A DNA stretch of 64,000 nucleotides from Steroidobacter denitrificans (GTDB lineage: Bacteria; Pseudomonadota; Gammaproteobacteria; Steroidobacterales; Steroidobacteraceae). Under the pieces are notes generated by a model. The model did no database searches, had not been told where the DNA came from, and was given only the letters and a program-made list of their open reading frames with translations. Made by a program: the position numbers and the translations under genes. The stretch is from assembly GCF_001579945.1 (NCBI RefSeq), contig NZ_CP011971.1, positions 1,266,001 through 1,330,000 of the forward strand, written 5' to 3'. Shown piece after piece: positions 46,621-58,827 of the stretch; position 1 is the first letter of the stretch; every line of letters begins with the position of its first letter.

Positions 46621-47239
46621 AGCCAGATCATCGCATCCGTCCCCCGGCTTCGAATCCATCCGCCGCTATCGCAACGCGGCTGGACAGCAGATCGTCAAGC
46701 TGCTGCCGGGCGATTACTACGTCACCCGTCAGGACGAAATCCTCGATACCGTGCTGGGTTCGTGCGTGTCCGCCTGCATTCGCAATCCGCGCCTGGGAAT
46801 CGGCGGAATGAATCATTTCATGCTGCCGCGCCCCAGCGGTTCCGGCAACGATACCTGGGATAATGTCGCCGGCCGCGCGACCCGCTACGGCAGCGCCTCG
46901 ATGGAGCAGTTGATCAACCGTATCCTGAGCGTCGGTGGCAGGCGTGCCGACCTGGAAGTGAAAATCTTCGGCGGCGGGCGAGTGTTGTCCAGCCTCACGG
47001 ATGTCGGCACCCACAACGTCGCCTTCGTCAGGGATTATCTATGCCAGGAGGGCCTGCGAGTGACGTCCGAGGATGTCGGCTCAACCTCGCCTCGCCATGT
47101 GCAGTACTTTCCGCTCAGCGGCCGTGCGCGGGTACGTCATCTGAATTCACGCCATGGCGTAGGCGTCGCTTCCAAGGAGCAGCGCTATCTGCATGGCCTG
47201 GAGAAAGCGCCGGTGGCCGGCGAGATCGATCTGTTCTAG
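46613..47239 (+). CDS. cheD: CheD, receptor glutamine deamidase
   Basis: CheD deamidates receptor glutamines and in some species interacts with CheC. The 208-residue product has the catalytic Cys51 (VLGSCVSAC) and His68 (IGGMNHFMLP), with the later VKIFGGGRVL segment. The ATG at 46613 lies inside the end of cheR, so translation is probably coupled. cheB follows 12 bp downstream. Confidence 0.95.
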   Translation: MIEARSSHPSPGFESIRRYRNAAGQQIVKLLPGDYYVTRQDEILDTVLGSCVSACIRNPRLGIGGMNHFMLPRPSGSGNDTWDNVAGRATRYGSASMEQLINRILSVGGRRADLEVKIFGGGRVLSSLTDVGTHNVAFVRDYLCQEGLRVTSEDVGSTSPRHVQYFPLSGRARVRHLNSRHGVGVASKEQRYLHGLEKAPVAGEIDLF

Positions 47240-47251
47240 GAATGTCCAGCC

Positions 47252-48361
47252 ATGACCATCAAAGTGCTCATCGTCGATGATTCTGCGCTGGTACGGAAGA
47301 TTCTCAGCGAGATTTTCGGCAAGGATCGGGAGATTCAGGTCGTCGGTACCGCGGTCGACCCGTATGCCGCGCGCGAGCGCATCAAGCAGCTGAATCCCGA
47401 TGTGATCACCCTGGACGTGGAAATGCCGCGCATGGACGGTATCACCTTCCTGGAGAATCTGATGCGCCTGCGGCCCATGCCGGTGGTGATGGTGTCTTCC
47501 CTGACCCAGCGGGGCGCGGAGGTGACCTTGCGGGCGCTGGAACTGGGCGCCGTCGACTTCGTCGCCAAGCCGCGCATAGATATCGCCGGCAGCCTGGCGG
47601 ACTATGCCGACGAACTCATCGAAAAAGTGAAAGCGGCAGCGCGCGCGCGCGTCCGCGCTCCCGCCGCGGCCCCGCCGGCGGCGGGTCTCCAGCAACCGGG
47701 AATCGGCGTCGAAGCAGGCCTCGGAGCATCCGCGGCGGCGTGTTCCGTGCTGCGCACCACCGATCGCATCGTGGCCGTGGGTGCGTCCACCGGCGGTACG
47801 GAGGCGATCCGCGAGCTGCTCGCTGCGCTGCCGGCGGATGCCGCTGCAATGGTGATTTCTCAGCATATCCCCGCGGCATTCAGCAGGCCTTTTGCTGAGC
47901 GCATGAACCGCTGTTCGGCCATGTCGGTGTGCGAAGCGCAGAATGGCCAATACATTCTGCCCGGTCACGTCTATATTGCCCCTGGCGATCGGCATTTGCT
48001 GGTGGAACGCGATGGCGCGCGCTATCGCTGCTTCCTCAGCGGGGCGGAACCTGTGAACCGGCATCGACCCAGCGTCGATGTATTGTTTCGTTCGCTCGCC
48101 CGGAATGTCGGCCCGAACGCCACCGGCGTGATACTGACCGGCATGGGCGATGACGGTGCGCGAGGCTTGAAGGAGATGCTGGAGGCCGGGGCTTGCACGA
48201 TCGCCCAGGACGAAGCCAGCAGCGTCGTATGGGGCATGCCCGGTGCAGCTGTTCGCCTGGGTGCCGCCCAGCAGGTGTTGCCGCTGCAGCAGATCGCCGC
48301 GGAGCTGCTCAGAAAGCATACGACTCATCAGGCGATGCAACTGGCCCGTACAGCTACTTGA
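47252..48361 (+). CDS. cheB: CheB, receptor methylesterase/response regulator
   Basis: CheB removes receptor methyl groups when phosphorylated. The 369-residue product has a receiver (Asp10, Asp55 in [12 protein letters not shown]), an Ala-rich linker (about 130-165) and the esterase domain with [10 protein letters not shown] and [18 protein letters not shown]. Length is typical. Confidence 0.96.
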   Translation: MTIKVLIVDDSALVRKILSEIFGKDREIQVVGTAVDPYAARERIKQLNPDVITLDVEMPRMDGITFLENLMRLRPMPVVMVSSLTQRGAEVTLRALELGAVDFVAKPRIDIAGSLADYADELIEKVKAAARARVRAPAAAPPAAGLQQPGIGVEAGLGASAAACSVLRTTDRIVAVGASTGGTEAIRELLAALPADAAAMVISQHIPAAFSRPFAERMNRCSAMSVCEAQNGQYILPGHVYIAPGDRHLLVERDGARYRCFLSGAEPVNRHRPSVDVLFRSLARNVGPNATGVILTGMGDDGARGLKEMLEAGACTIAQDEASSVVWGMPGAAVRLGAAQQVLPLQQIAAELLRKHTTHQAMQLARTAT

Positions 48362-48426
48362 AGGATGCGGCCGGCGGATCTGCCATGGAGGCATTCGACC
48401 TTGGAAATCAGACTGGATCACGACTC

Positions 48427-49317
48427 ATGAGCACGACCTATCCGATCGAAACCGAAGTCCCGACCGTGCCGGCCGGCAGTTCGGCCGCCTTTGCCTTCGT
48501 CACTGAACTTGCGCAGGAGGTCTCCAGCGGCAGGGTGGAGTTGCCGTCGTTCCCGGAGGTGGCCGTGCGTGTACGCAAGGTGCTCGCCGACGAACACGTA
48601 AGCAATGAGCAACTCGCTCGTGTCGTAAGTTCGGATGCCGGGCTTGCAGCGCGTGTTTTCACCTTGGCGAATTCCGCCGCCTTGAATAGAAGCGGCCGCG
48701 CGATCTCGGAGCTCAAGACCGCGATCAATCGCATCGGCCACAACAACGTGCGTACTGCCGCGGTGTCCTTTGCGATCTTGCAACTGCGCCGCGCAAACGA
48801 ATTGCAGCATATCGCCAAGGAGCTTGAATCGCTGTGGCAGGAGGCTACCTTGGTGGCCGCGCTGGCCCACGCGATCGCCTCACGCACCGATATGAATGTC
48901 GATGAATCGATGCTGGCAGGCCTGTTGCACAACGTCGGCAAGCTCTACATCCTGGCCCGGACCCATCGCCATCCCGGGCTGGCGGGAGATGCCGAGCTGC
49001 TTGCGCAGGTCATGCGCGATTGGCATGCGAATGTCGGCAAGGCGATCGTGGAGAACTGGGGATTTCCCGAGCATATCGCCGAGGCGGTCGGCGAGCACGA
49101 AAGCGTGGAGCGCTCGGTCCTGCAGCCGGATGTCACGGATGTGCTCAGCGTCGCGGTGATGATGTCGGCATTCATCGATCAGGAAGCCGACCTGGAGCTG
49201 AACATGCAAGGCGTCAGCGCCTTCTGGCGCCTGGGCCTGGATAACGACAAGTGCGTACACATCATGCGCGACGGTGCCGAGGAAATCAGCGCCCTGCGGG
49301 CCGCGCTGGGCGACTAG
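48427..49317 (+). CDS. HDOD-domain protein at the end of the che operon
   Basis: The 296-residue product is an HDOD domain (VELPSFPEVAVRVRKVLADEHVSNEQLARVVSSDAGLAARVFTLANSA, then LAGLLHNVGKLYILAR). HDOD proteins are signalling proteins related to HD phosphohydrolases but often lack full catalytic residues. An upstream in-frame ATG at 48385 is possible; neither start has a strong ribosome site. It closes the operon; a role with the chemotaxis genes is inferred from position only. Confidence 0.87.
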   Translation: MSTTYPIETEVPTVPAGSSAAFAFVTELAQEVSSGRVELPSFPEVAVRVRKVLADEHVSNEQLARVVSSDAGLAARVFTLANSAALNRSGRAISELKTAINRIGHNNVRTAAVSFAILQLRRANELQHIAKELESLWQEATLVAALAHAIASRTDMNVDESMLAGLLHNVGKLYILARTHRHPGLAGDAELLAQVMRDWHANVGKAIVENWGFPEHIAEAVGEHESVERSVLQPDVTDVLSVAVMMSAFIDQEADLELNMQGVSAFWRLGLDNDKCVHIMRDGAEEISALRAALGD

Positions 49318-49387
49318 CGCGGCAGGGCGGCGTCGGGACGGCATCGAGCCGCTCCGGGACTGTTCCGGGCCGCTCCGGCCAAATTAG

Positions 49388-52066
<2,679 letters not shown>

Positions 52067-52190
52067 TCCTGGCATGCCTCGCCGCCGGCCGTGCGCCAGG
52101 ATGGTCGAGCCAAGACATGGATCGAGAAAATCCGGAGCGAACGTATCGACCGGATTCGTACGGGATATGCGGCATGACGAAAAGGTAAAG

Positions 52191-52739
52191 ATGATGTTGT
52201 CTGGCTGGTTGCGCGGCGGTTCTGGCGTGCTTCACGAGGGTATCCGGCGCTTTGTCATCGTATTGCTGGGCTGTTGGCTGATCGTTCCGAGCGGCTGCGG
52301 TTGGCAGCTGCAGGGAACCGCCCGATTGCCGGAGCGGATGGCGATCACCTATGTGGACACCGAAGATCGCTATACCGATTTCAGCCGCGCTCTGCGTGAT
52401 GCTCTGCGCGCTTCCGGGGCGCGTCTGACCGAGGAGCGTCGCGATGCCACGGCGGTCATTCGTATCCTAAACGACGACAGCGACCAGCGAGTGTTGTCGG
52501 TTTCCGCGCGCAACACGCCGGAGGAATATGAGGTCTATTATGCGATCGAGTATTCGGTGGTTGCTCAAGGCGCGGAGGGCAGCGAGGAACTGATCGAAGC
52601 ACAGAAGCTCGAATTGACGCGCGATTACAGCTACAGCACGGCGACGATGCTGGCGAATCAGCGGGAACAGAGCATTCTGCGCGAGGCGTTGGCCAGGGAT
52701 CTGGCTGCACTGGTGGTCAGGAGGCTGGCTGCGCTTTGA
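52191..52739 (+). CDS. lptE: LptE, LPS-assembly lipoprotein
   Basis: LptE plugs LptD in the outer membrane and is essential for LPS insertion. The 182-residue product has a lipoprotein signal (VIVLLGCWLIVPSGCGWQLQG, with lipobox Cys in SGC) and the LptE core with beta strands (RLPERMAITYVDTEDRYTDFSRALRDALRASG, then AIEYSVVAQG). Two ATGs lie together (52191, 52194). It normally sits between leuS and holA; here holA is displaced by about 4 kb of inserted genes. Confidence 0.92.
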   Translation: MMLSGWLRGGSGVLHEGIRRFVIVLLGCWLIVPSGCGWQLQGTARLPERMAITYVDTEDRYTDFSRALRDALRASGARLTEERRDATAVIRILNDDSDQRVLSVSARNTPEEYEVYYAIEYSVVAQGAEGSEELIEAQKLELTRDYSYSTATMLANQREQSILREALARDLAALVVRRLAAL

Positions 52740-53115
52740 ATCCCGCGGGAGGTGCGGAACCTGTTCGCGCGCCGGCCCGGCGTCCAGGCATTCGGCCGCT
52801 GTCCGGCGGCATTTCGCCGGTTCGACATTCATGACCCGCTGCATGCTCGAGCACCGCCGAGCCGTTATCCTGCTGCTGATCACGATGCTGATCTGGGGCA
52901 GTACCTTTGCCGTCACCAAGGAAGTCGGCGAGCGCCTGCCGCCGCTTACCCTTGCGTTCCTGCGCGTCACCATCGCCTTTCTGAGCTTGCTGCCCCTGGC
53001 ATGGACGCGCCGGCGCAAGCTGGCCGCGGAATCGGTTACGGCCGTCCGCATGCCCTGGGGCACGATCGCCGCGATGGCCTTGGCCGGCGTGGCGCTGTAC
53101 TACGGATTGTTTAAT

Positions 53116-53327
53116 CTGAAGTTCTTGTGAAGAAAGAGTAAATTTATTCGCAGGCTCAGATACTTAACCTGAAGTTCTTGTGAAGAAAGAGTAAATTTAT
53201 TCGCAGGCTCAGATACTTAACCTGAAGTTCTTGTGAAGAAAGAGTAAATTTATTCGCAGGCTCAGATACTTAACCTGAAGTTCTTGTGAAGAAAGAGTAA
53301 ATTTATTCGCAGGCTCAGATACTTAAC
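53116..53327. repeat. Four identical 53-bp tandem repeats at the IS left end
   Basis: Copies at 53116-53168, 53169-53221, 53222-53274 and 53275-53327 are identical. Each begins CTGAAGTTCTTGTGAAG, which contains the terminal inverted repeat. There are no spacers, so this is not a CRISPR array. Confidence 0.97.
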
Positions 53328-53352
53328 CTGAGCCTGGGGTGCTCGCGCCTGG

Positions 53353-55059
53353 CTACACGGTGATCTTCTGCAACAACTCCAGTGCGCGCTGTTGTTTCGA
53401 GTTCGCGGTGGTCACCGCGGCGAACGTGGATGTCGACTCGCCGGGCAGCGCGGCGCGGCAGGTATTTCGCACGATCGTGGACAACTCCGCCAGGAGCGTT
53501 GAGAAGCTGTGGGCGGGCGTTGCGTCGGGAAGCCGACCCGTCAGGGCTTTGCGTTTCGCGGCCTCAGAGCGCTTCGCCGGCGCCACCGGATCGCGCGTGG
53601 CTTTGGCGGCCTGGTCTTCGTCCGCAAACAGCAGCTCGCGCCAGGCTTCGCGCATGTGCCATTCGATGTAGTAGGCCAGTACGCACAGCAGGATATGTGC
53701 GCGTACTCGCTCGGCGAGCCGATGATGGATCGGCCGGATGCGCAGATCCACGCTCTTCAGCGTTCGGAACGCGCGCTCTACTTGAGCCAACGATTTGTAT
53801 TGGCGCACGCATTCGGCCGCGTCCATGATCTGGGCCGGGACGCTGGTGCGGATGACATAGAGCCCATCGAGGCGGGCTTCGGTTTCGATACCGTCGGTCT
53901 TGCGCTCGAAGCCGAAGAGATCCTCGCGGATATCGAGTGCGAAGTGCTTGGCCATCTTGTATTGATTGACTATGCGGCCAACCCGCACACCGATGTTATC
54001 TTGGCCTCGCAAGCGCCCCTTGGCCACGGACGCGCGGATCTTCTCGAGCTGCTTTTCGGTGGCGCACAACAGCTCTTCGCGCTTGTGTGCGCGCAGTTGC
54101 GCGAGCGCCGGGTTACGGCAGGCAACCAGGCGTTCACCGGGATAATCGGGGTGCTCAAGCTCGAACAGATTGCGCTCGTCGAACAGATCCAACTGCACAT
54201 GTCCCTGGTTCACCAGCGTGCGGATGGAGGTGCTCTTGAGCGCGGTGATCCAGCGTACGCCTTGTTCATTCGTCAACGTATGGATGGCTTTCTGGGAGAT
54301 CATGCCGCGATCACCCACCATCACCAGCTGCTCGACCCCAAACTCCTGCTTCAGCCGCGCGATTTCCGGCATCAGCGTTTGCGGGTCTGAGGTGTTGCCC
54401 TCGTAGACCGATACAGCGACCGGACAGCCCCGGCGGTCGGTGAGCAAGCCGTAGTTGACCTGCAGCATCCCCCGCTTACCGTCGCGGCTGTAGCCGAGTT
54501 TCGCCAGCGGGCAGGTGGTTCCCTCGAAATAGCTCGACGACAGGTCGTAGAGCACTACGCTGTCGGGACCCAGATGCCGCTGGGCCAGCTTTTTCTGGAT
54601 CGCGCCCTGGCGCTCGAGCAGCCAGTCCATGGCGGCGTAGAGTTCCGTCTCGCTCGCATCCGCCACGCCGAAGTCCTGCGCGAGGGTGGTGGTGTGCCAC
54701 CAGCGGGTGGTGGCGAGCTTGGTGCGCGGGCAGAGCACCCGGGCGGCCAGCATGGCCAGCACCAGATCGCGTTCGCGTGAGGGCTTCGTGCCCAGCAGTG
54801 AACTCAGGCGCAGCTTGGTCATGGCCAGGCGCACCGCCTCGACGTGGCCGTGTGCCTGCGATCCCACGACGTTGAACAGCGTCTGGAGTGGGTACAGGGG
54901 CTCACCCTTGAGAATCGCGCGCAAGGCATGGATCTGCTCATCGGTGAGGCTGGACAAGTTCGCGATCGTGCGCTTCCTGACCGTGTTTCCCTCGCGGAAC
55001 GTCTCGCGCAGCAGGTAGGCGGGGCGGGACTTACGGTTGGGTACAACATCGATATGCAT
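53353..55059 (-). CDS. IS1634-family DDE transposase (568 aa)
   Basis: The 568-residue product begins MHIDVVPNRKSRPAYLLRETFREGN. It has the family segment VVLYDLSSSYFEGTTCPLAKLGYSRDGKRG (first catalytic Asp), LVMVGDRGMIS and AQVERAFRTLKS, with a C-terminal HILLCVLAYYIEWHMR. These match IS1634-type (IS4 superfamily) transposases in order and length. It appears intact. Regulation is not visible. Confidence 0.92.
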   Translation of the reverse strand: MHIDVVPNRKSRPAYLLRETFREGNTVRKRTIANLSSLTDEQIHALRAILKGEPLYPLQTLFNVVGSQAHGHVEAVRLAMTKLRLSSLLGTKPSRERDLVLAMLAARVLCPRTKLATTRWWHTTTLAQDFGVADASETELYAAMDWLLERQGAIQKKLAQRHLGPDSVVLYDLSSSYFEGTTCPLAKLGYSRDGKRGMLQVNYGLLTDRRGCPVAVSVYEGNTSDPQTLMPEIARLKQEFGVEQLVMVGDRGMISQKAIHTLTNEQGVRWITALKSTSIRTLVNQGHVQLDLFDERNLFELEHPDYPGERLVACRNPALAQLRAHKREELLCATEKQLEKIRASVAKGRLRGQDNIGVRVGRIVNQYKMAKHFALDIREDLFGFERKTDGIETEARLDGLYVIRTSVPAQIMDAAECVRQYKSLAQVERAFRTLKSVDLRIRPIHHRLAERVRAHILLCVLAYYIEWHMREAWRELLFADEDQAAKATRDPVAPAKRSEAAKRKALTGRLPDATPAHSFSTLLAELSTIVRNTCRAALPGESTSTFAAVTTANSKQQRALELLQKITV

Positions 55060-55937
55060 GCGCGTATTCTACGCTAAATTGGCCCCGTTGCAACTATTTA
55101 CATGGGTACATATTTTGCGCAGAAAGACCACACAAGACTCGCAAGCCACTGATCCGCAACGGCTAACTAATTACCCAACGGGGGAATTCAGAAAGAACTT
55201 CGGTTTAATGCGGCGCTGATGCATATCTCCTCCTCCCAGGGAGCGCTGGTGCAAAGCTGCATCCCGGCGGTCACGGCGTTGGTGGCCATGCTTTGGCTGG
55301 GCGAGCGCGCGGGTGTGCTGCGCTGGTGCGGCATCGCGCTGTCCGGCCTGGGTGTGATCGTGGTGCTTACAGGCACGCCGGCGGCTCTGCCCGCGGCCGG
55401 CCTTGCGCCGCCGGGTGAGGACGGATCCGCCATGCTGGGCAATCTGCTCATGTTCGCCACCGTGGTGTGCTGGGGTCTGTATACCTCTTTGGTGAAGCGT
55501 GTCGCGCAGTTCGATTCCGTGGTGGTGACGACGGGGCTGTTCGGTGCCGGAGGGCTCATGCTGGCGCCGTTCGCCATCCTGGAAACCGCGGCACTTGGAG
55601 TACCCGCCTTGGGACTTTACAGCCTGGGCTGGCTCGATTGGCTGAGCGTACTGTATCTGGGGGCGATCGCCTCGGGCCTTGCCTTCGTGTTCTACAACAT
55701 GGCGCTGGTCCGTATGGCTGCCGGCCAGGCGGGCGTGTACACGAATCTGATCCCGATCGTGGGTGTGGCCACCGGCGTAGTCGTTTTGCAGGAACCCTTG
55801 TCGCTGCGTGCCGTTGCCGGCGGGATATTGGTGCTGCTCGGGATCGCCCTGACCAGTCTGCGCGGGGCTCGCGACGGCGGCCGGCCGCTGCCGCGCACCG
55901 CGCGCGACATCTGAAGCGCTCAGCCGGAGTGCGCCTG

Positions 55938-56831
55938 TCAGGGGGCGGCCGGTGTAGTCAAATGGCGGACGAACTCCTGCGCGTGCAGCGGCAGATCTTC
56001 CAGACGGCGCACACAGATCATCAGCTTGCGCAGCGCCCAATCGTCAGTCAGGTCGATACGATGCAGCGCCATGGTGCGCATATTGCGTGATGCCGTACTT
56101 TCCGGCACGACGCCGATGCCGACGTTGCACTCCACCAGGCGGCAGACCGTGTCGAAACTTCGCAGGCGCACTCGCAGCTTGAGGCGGCGTCCGGCGCGCT
56201 CGGCCTTGTCGGATAAAAAACGCTGCAGCGAACTGGTACGGTCCAGGCCCACGAAATCATGATCCAGCACCTCCGGGAAGGCGATGCTTCGAATCGATGC
56301 CAGCGCATGCGAGGCGGCGGTGACCAGCACGAAGCGGTCGACCCGGAATGGATGCACCTCCAGGCCGGTGACATCCTCGGTACCCGCGACGATGCCTATA
56401 TCGGCCTTGCCGTCGGCGACGGCCGCAACGATTTCGTCGCTCAAGCGTTCTTCCAGGTCGATATTCACGTGCGGACGTGAACTGAGGTATCGACTGAGCG
56501 GCTCGGCCAGGAACTCCGTCAATGCATTGGTATTGGACAACAGCCGGATATGGCCTTTGAGCCCCTCGGCATATTCAGCGAGTTCGCCGCGCATGCGTTC
56601 GGCCTGCTGCAGTATCTGGCGTGCATGAGGGAGTAGCGCCTGGCCGGCGGGGGTGGGATGGACGCCCTGGCGCTCGCGATTCAACAGGGGTGTACCCAAT
56701 TCGATTTCCATATTGCGAATGCGGGTGCTGGCCGCGGCCACCGCCAGATGCATACGCTCGGCACCCGCCGTGATACTGCCGGCTTCCACGACATGTACGA
56801 ACAGGGTGAGATCGGTGAGGTCGAAGCGCAT
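55938..56831 (-). CDS. LysR-family transcriptional regulator
   Basis: The 297-residue product has the N-terminal winged HTH (MRFDLTDLTLFVHVVEAGSITAGAERMHLAVAAASTRIRNMEIELGTPLLNRER) and the ligand-binding domain. The start at 56831 gives the usual N-terminus; an upstream frame to 56924 adds a non-homologous leader. It converges on the interrupted transporter, 23 bp away, and is not divergent from it. Target and effector are unknown; it may have arrived with the transporter. Confidence 0.92.
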   Translation of the reverse strand: MRFDLTDLTLFVHVVEAGSITAGAERMHLAVAAASTRIRNMEIELGTPLLNRERQGVHPTPAGQALLPHARQILQQAERMRGELAEYAEGLKGHIRLLSNTNALTEFLAEPLSRYLSSRPHVNIDLEERLSDEIVAAVADGKADIGIVAGTEDVTGLEVHPFRVDRFVLVTAASHALASIRSIAFPEVLDHDFVGLDRTSSLQRFLSDKAERAGRRLKLRVRLRSFDTVCRLVECNVGIGVVPESTASRNMRTMALHRIDLTDDWALRKLMICVRRLEDLPLHAQEFVRHLTTPAAP

Positions 56832-57039
56832 CGCATGCATCTTAACCTGGAATGACTTCCACATCGCCGCGTTGCTGGCGCTGGTCGTCGGCCTTGGGCC
56901 ATAATCGGCGGGCAGTTCGATCATGGCAATCTGTGCACCTATTACGAGTATTCTTGATTTTCCCCTTGTATTTCTCCCCGATCGCGGCGCTGCGGCGCTG
57001 TAATTTCCTCTTCATGGCCATGAAGCGGCAGCGCCGTTC

Positions 57040-58068
57040 GTGAAAATCTCCGGCGACAAGCTGGCAGGCGAACTGGCCCGCAAGCTGGCGGGTATCTACC
57101 TGGTATCGGGGGACGAGCCGCTGCTGGTCGATGAAGCGGCCGACGCCATACGTGCCCGCGCGCGTGCCGAGGGATATGCCGAAAGGGACTTGCATGTGAT
57201 CGAACGCGGCTTCGACTGGCAGGCCTTGCTGGCCGATAGCCGCGCGCTGTCGCTGTTCGCGCAACGCAAAATCATCGAAATCCGCATGGCGAATCCTGCA
57301 CCCGGGGAACCGGGTGCGGCGGCCATCGTGGATCTGGCCGGGCAGGCTGCGGCCGGCACCGACAATCTCGTGCTCATCATCACCGGCAAGATGGACGGCC
57401 GCACGCAAAATGCCCGGTGGGTGAGCGCCGTCGACAAGCAGGGTGTATTGGTACAGATCTGGCCGTTGGAGCGGACCCGCCTGCCGGCGTGGATACGCGA
57501 TCGTCTGGTACGTCATGGGCTGAAGGCCGACGCCGACGCGGCGGCCCTGATGGCCGAGCGCGTCGAAGGCAACTTGCTGGCGGCACATCAGGAAGTGGAA
57601 AAACTGGCGTTGTTGCTGCCACCCGGCCCGGTGAGCGCACAGACCGTGCTGGAGGCGGTGGCCGACAATGCGCGCTTCGACGTGCTGCAATTGGGCGACT
57701 CGGCGATGCGAGGTCAGGCGGCCCGTGCTTTGCGCATCCTCGAGGGCTTGCGTGGCGAAGGTTTCGAACCCACCCTGGTGCTCTGGGCGCTCAACAAGGA
57801 TCTGCAATGGCTGGTGCGAGCGCAGTACCTGATGCGTCATGGCCAGAGTGCGGAGGCGGCGATGAATGCCGTGTTCGTCTGGCGTCCGCGCCAGGCGGCG
57901 ATGAAGCACGCCTTGGGGCGGCTCAGACCGGCGACGATACGCCTCCTTCTGCAAGAGGCGGAACGGGCCGACCGGGCGATCAAGGGCGTGCTGCGTACCG
58001 ATCCCTGGGTGGAATTCGAGCGGCTGGTGGCCAGGCTCGCAGGCGTGGACCTTGCCGCCGCGGCTTGA
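57040..58068 (+). CDS. holA: DNA polymerase III delta subunit (GTG start)
   Basis: HolA opens the sliding clamp in the clamp-loader complex. The 342-residue product has the usual start (MKISGDKLAGELARKLAGIYLVSGDEPLLVDEAADAIR), the AAA+-like fold and the C-terminal collar (MKHALGRLRPATIRLLLQEAERADRAIKG). It starts at GTG 57040. In most gammaproteobacteria it follows lptE directly; here the IS-split transporter and lysR lie between. nadD begins 28 bp downstream. Confidence 0.93.
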   Translation: MKISGDKLAGELARKLAGIYLVSGDEPLLVDEAADAIRARARAEGYAERDLHVIERGFDWQALLADSRALSLFAQRKIIEIRMANPAPGEPGAAAIVDLAGQAAAGTDNLVLIITGKMDGRTQNARWVSAVDKQGVLVQIWPLERTRLPAWIRDRLVRHGLKADADAAALMAERVEGNLLAAHQEVEKLALLLPPGPVSAQTVLEAVADNARFDVLQLGDSAMRGQAARALRILEGLRGEGFEPTLVLWALNKDLQWLVRAQYLMRHGQSAEAAMNAVFVWRPRQAAMKHALGRLRPATIRLLLQEAERADRAIKGVLRTDPWVEFERLVARLAGVDLAAAA

Positions 58069-58096
58069 CGGACTTCGTGGCGATACCCTATCTACC

Positions 58097-58738
58097 ATGA
58101 CCACGATCGGGATTTTTGGCGGTACGTTCGATCCGATTCACTTCGGCCATCTGCGCACCGCGCTCGAACTGCTGCAAGCGCTGCGTTTGAACGAAATCCG
58201 CTTCCTGCCGGCAGGCAATCCGCCGCACCGGGAAACCACGGTAGCCAGTGCGGCGGAACGTCTGGCCATGGTGCGCGCGGCGATCCGGGATCAATCCGGT
58301 TTCAAGGTCGATGATCGCGAGATCCGTCGTGAAGGCTTGTCGTATTCCGTGGATACCATGCGTTCTTTGCGAACGGACTTCCCCGAGAGTTCGTTATGCC
58401 TGATCGTGGGTATGGATGCATTCCTGGGACTGACGAAGTGGTACCGGTGGCGTGAATTGCTGGAGTTGACGCATCTCGTCGTCGCCCATCGCCCCGGTTG
58501 GCGGGCGCCGGCCATGGGGCTGCTGGGGGAATTGCTGGTCGACCGCGGTACGAGCCGGATCGATGATCTGCACGAAGCGCACGCCGGCCGGATTCTCATC
58601 CATGCCGTGACGCAGCTGGAGATTTCTTCGACCGAGGTCCGCAAGTTGATCGGCGCGGGCCGCGATCCGCGCTATCTGATGCCCGAGGAGGTGCGGGGGA
58701 TCATCGAGGAATCCGGATGCTATCGAACAAAAAAGTAA
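58097..58738 (+). CDS. nadD: Nicotinate-mononucleotide adenylyltransferase
   Basis: NadD makes deamido-NAD from nicotinate mononucleotide. The 213-residue product has the nucleotidyltransferase motif GGTFDPIHFGHL (8-19) and the ISSTEVRK motif near the C-terminus. The last codons, ACA AAA AAG TAA, place a slippery A AAA AAG in the phase used by bacterial -1 frameshifting. The -1 frame continues for 42 more codons. Confidence 0.96.
   Translation: MTTIGIFGGTFDPIHFGHLRTALELLQALRLNEIRFLPAGNPPHRETTVASAAERLAMVRAAIRDQSGFKVDDREIRREGLSYSVDTMRSLRTDFPESSLCLIVGMDAFLGLTKWYRWRELLELTHLVVAHRPGWRAPAMGLLGELLVDRGTSRIDDLHEAHAGRILIHAVTQLEISSTEVRKLIGAGRDPRYLMPEEVRGIIEESGCYRTKK
58729..58735 (+). promoter_or_regulatory. 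Candidate -1 frameshift heptamer A AAA AAG at the nadD stop
   Basis: Six As then G, read in zero frame as A AAA AAG followed immediately by TAA. This is the heptamer of dnaX-type frameshifts. A clear stimulatory Shine-Dalgarno or hairpin is not visible, so function is unproven. Confidence 0.4.
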
Positions 58739-58743
58739 ACCCC

Positions 58744-58827
58744 AAGATCAGCCCCAGAACGAGCCCCAGGACAAGCCCCAGGACAAGCGCCAGGATGAGC
58801 CCTACGATCAGCCCCATGATGAGCAAG
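58744..58827 (+). repeat. 12-bp minisatellite between nadD and rsfS (seven diverged copies)
   Basis: Units of the AGGACAAGCCCC type repeat from 58744 to 58827 with divergence. In the -1 frame relative to nadD they encode four-residue units (RTSP-like) without a stop. The last unit runs into the rsfS-start duplication. Confidence 0.85.

Larger units (their letters stand above)
53116..55203 (-). mobile_element. IS1634-family-like insertion sequence with 6-bp target duplication
   Basis: The element lies between two copies of TTTAAT (53110-53115 and 55204-55209). Its ends, CTGAAGTTCTT at the left and the complement of CCGAAGTTCTT at the right, form an 11-bp inverted repeat with one mismatch. It holds one transposase gene on the minus strand. 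The left end carries four tandem copies of a 53-bp unit, each starting with the terminal repeat. Exact target duplications suggest a recent insertion. Confidence 0.92.
52831..55914 (+). pseudogene. DMT/EamA-family transporter gene interrupted by an IS
   Basis: The 5' part (52831-53115) encodes the first membrane helices (RRAVILLLITMLIWGSTFAVTKEVGE). The 3' part (55210-55914) encodes the rest, from AALMHISSSQGALVQSCIP to LVLLGIALTSLRGA. The two meet exactly at a duplicated TTTAAT: removing the IS and one TTTAAT restores one frame of 329 residues (YYGLFN joined to AALMHIS). As it stands the first part ends after a few IS-encoded residues (LKFL) at 53130. Family members export metabolites; substrate unknown. 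Confidence 0.93.

Noticed and set aside
53116-53327. Possible CRISPR array
   Set aside because: The four 53-bp units are contiguous with no spacers and contain the IS terminal repeat.
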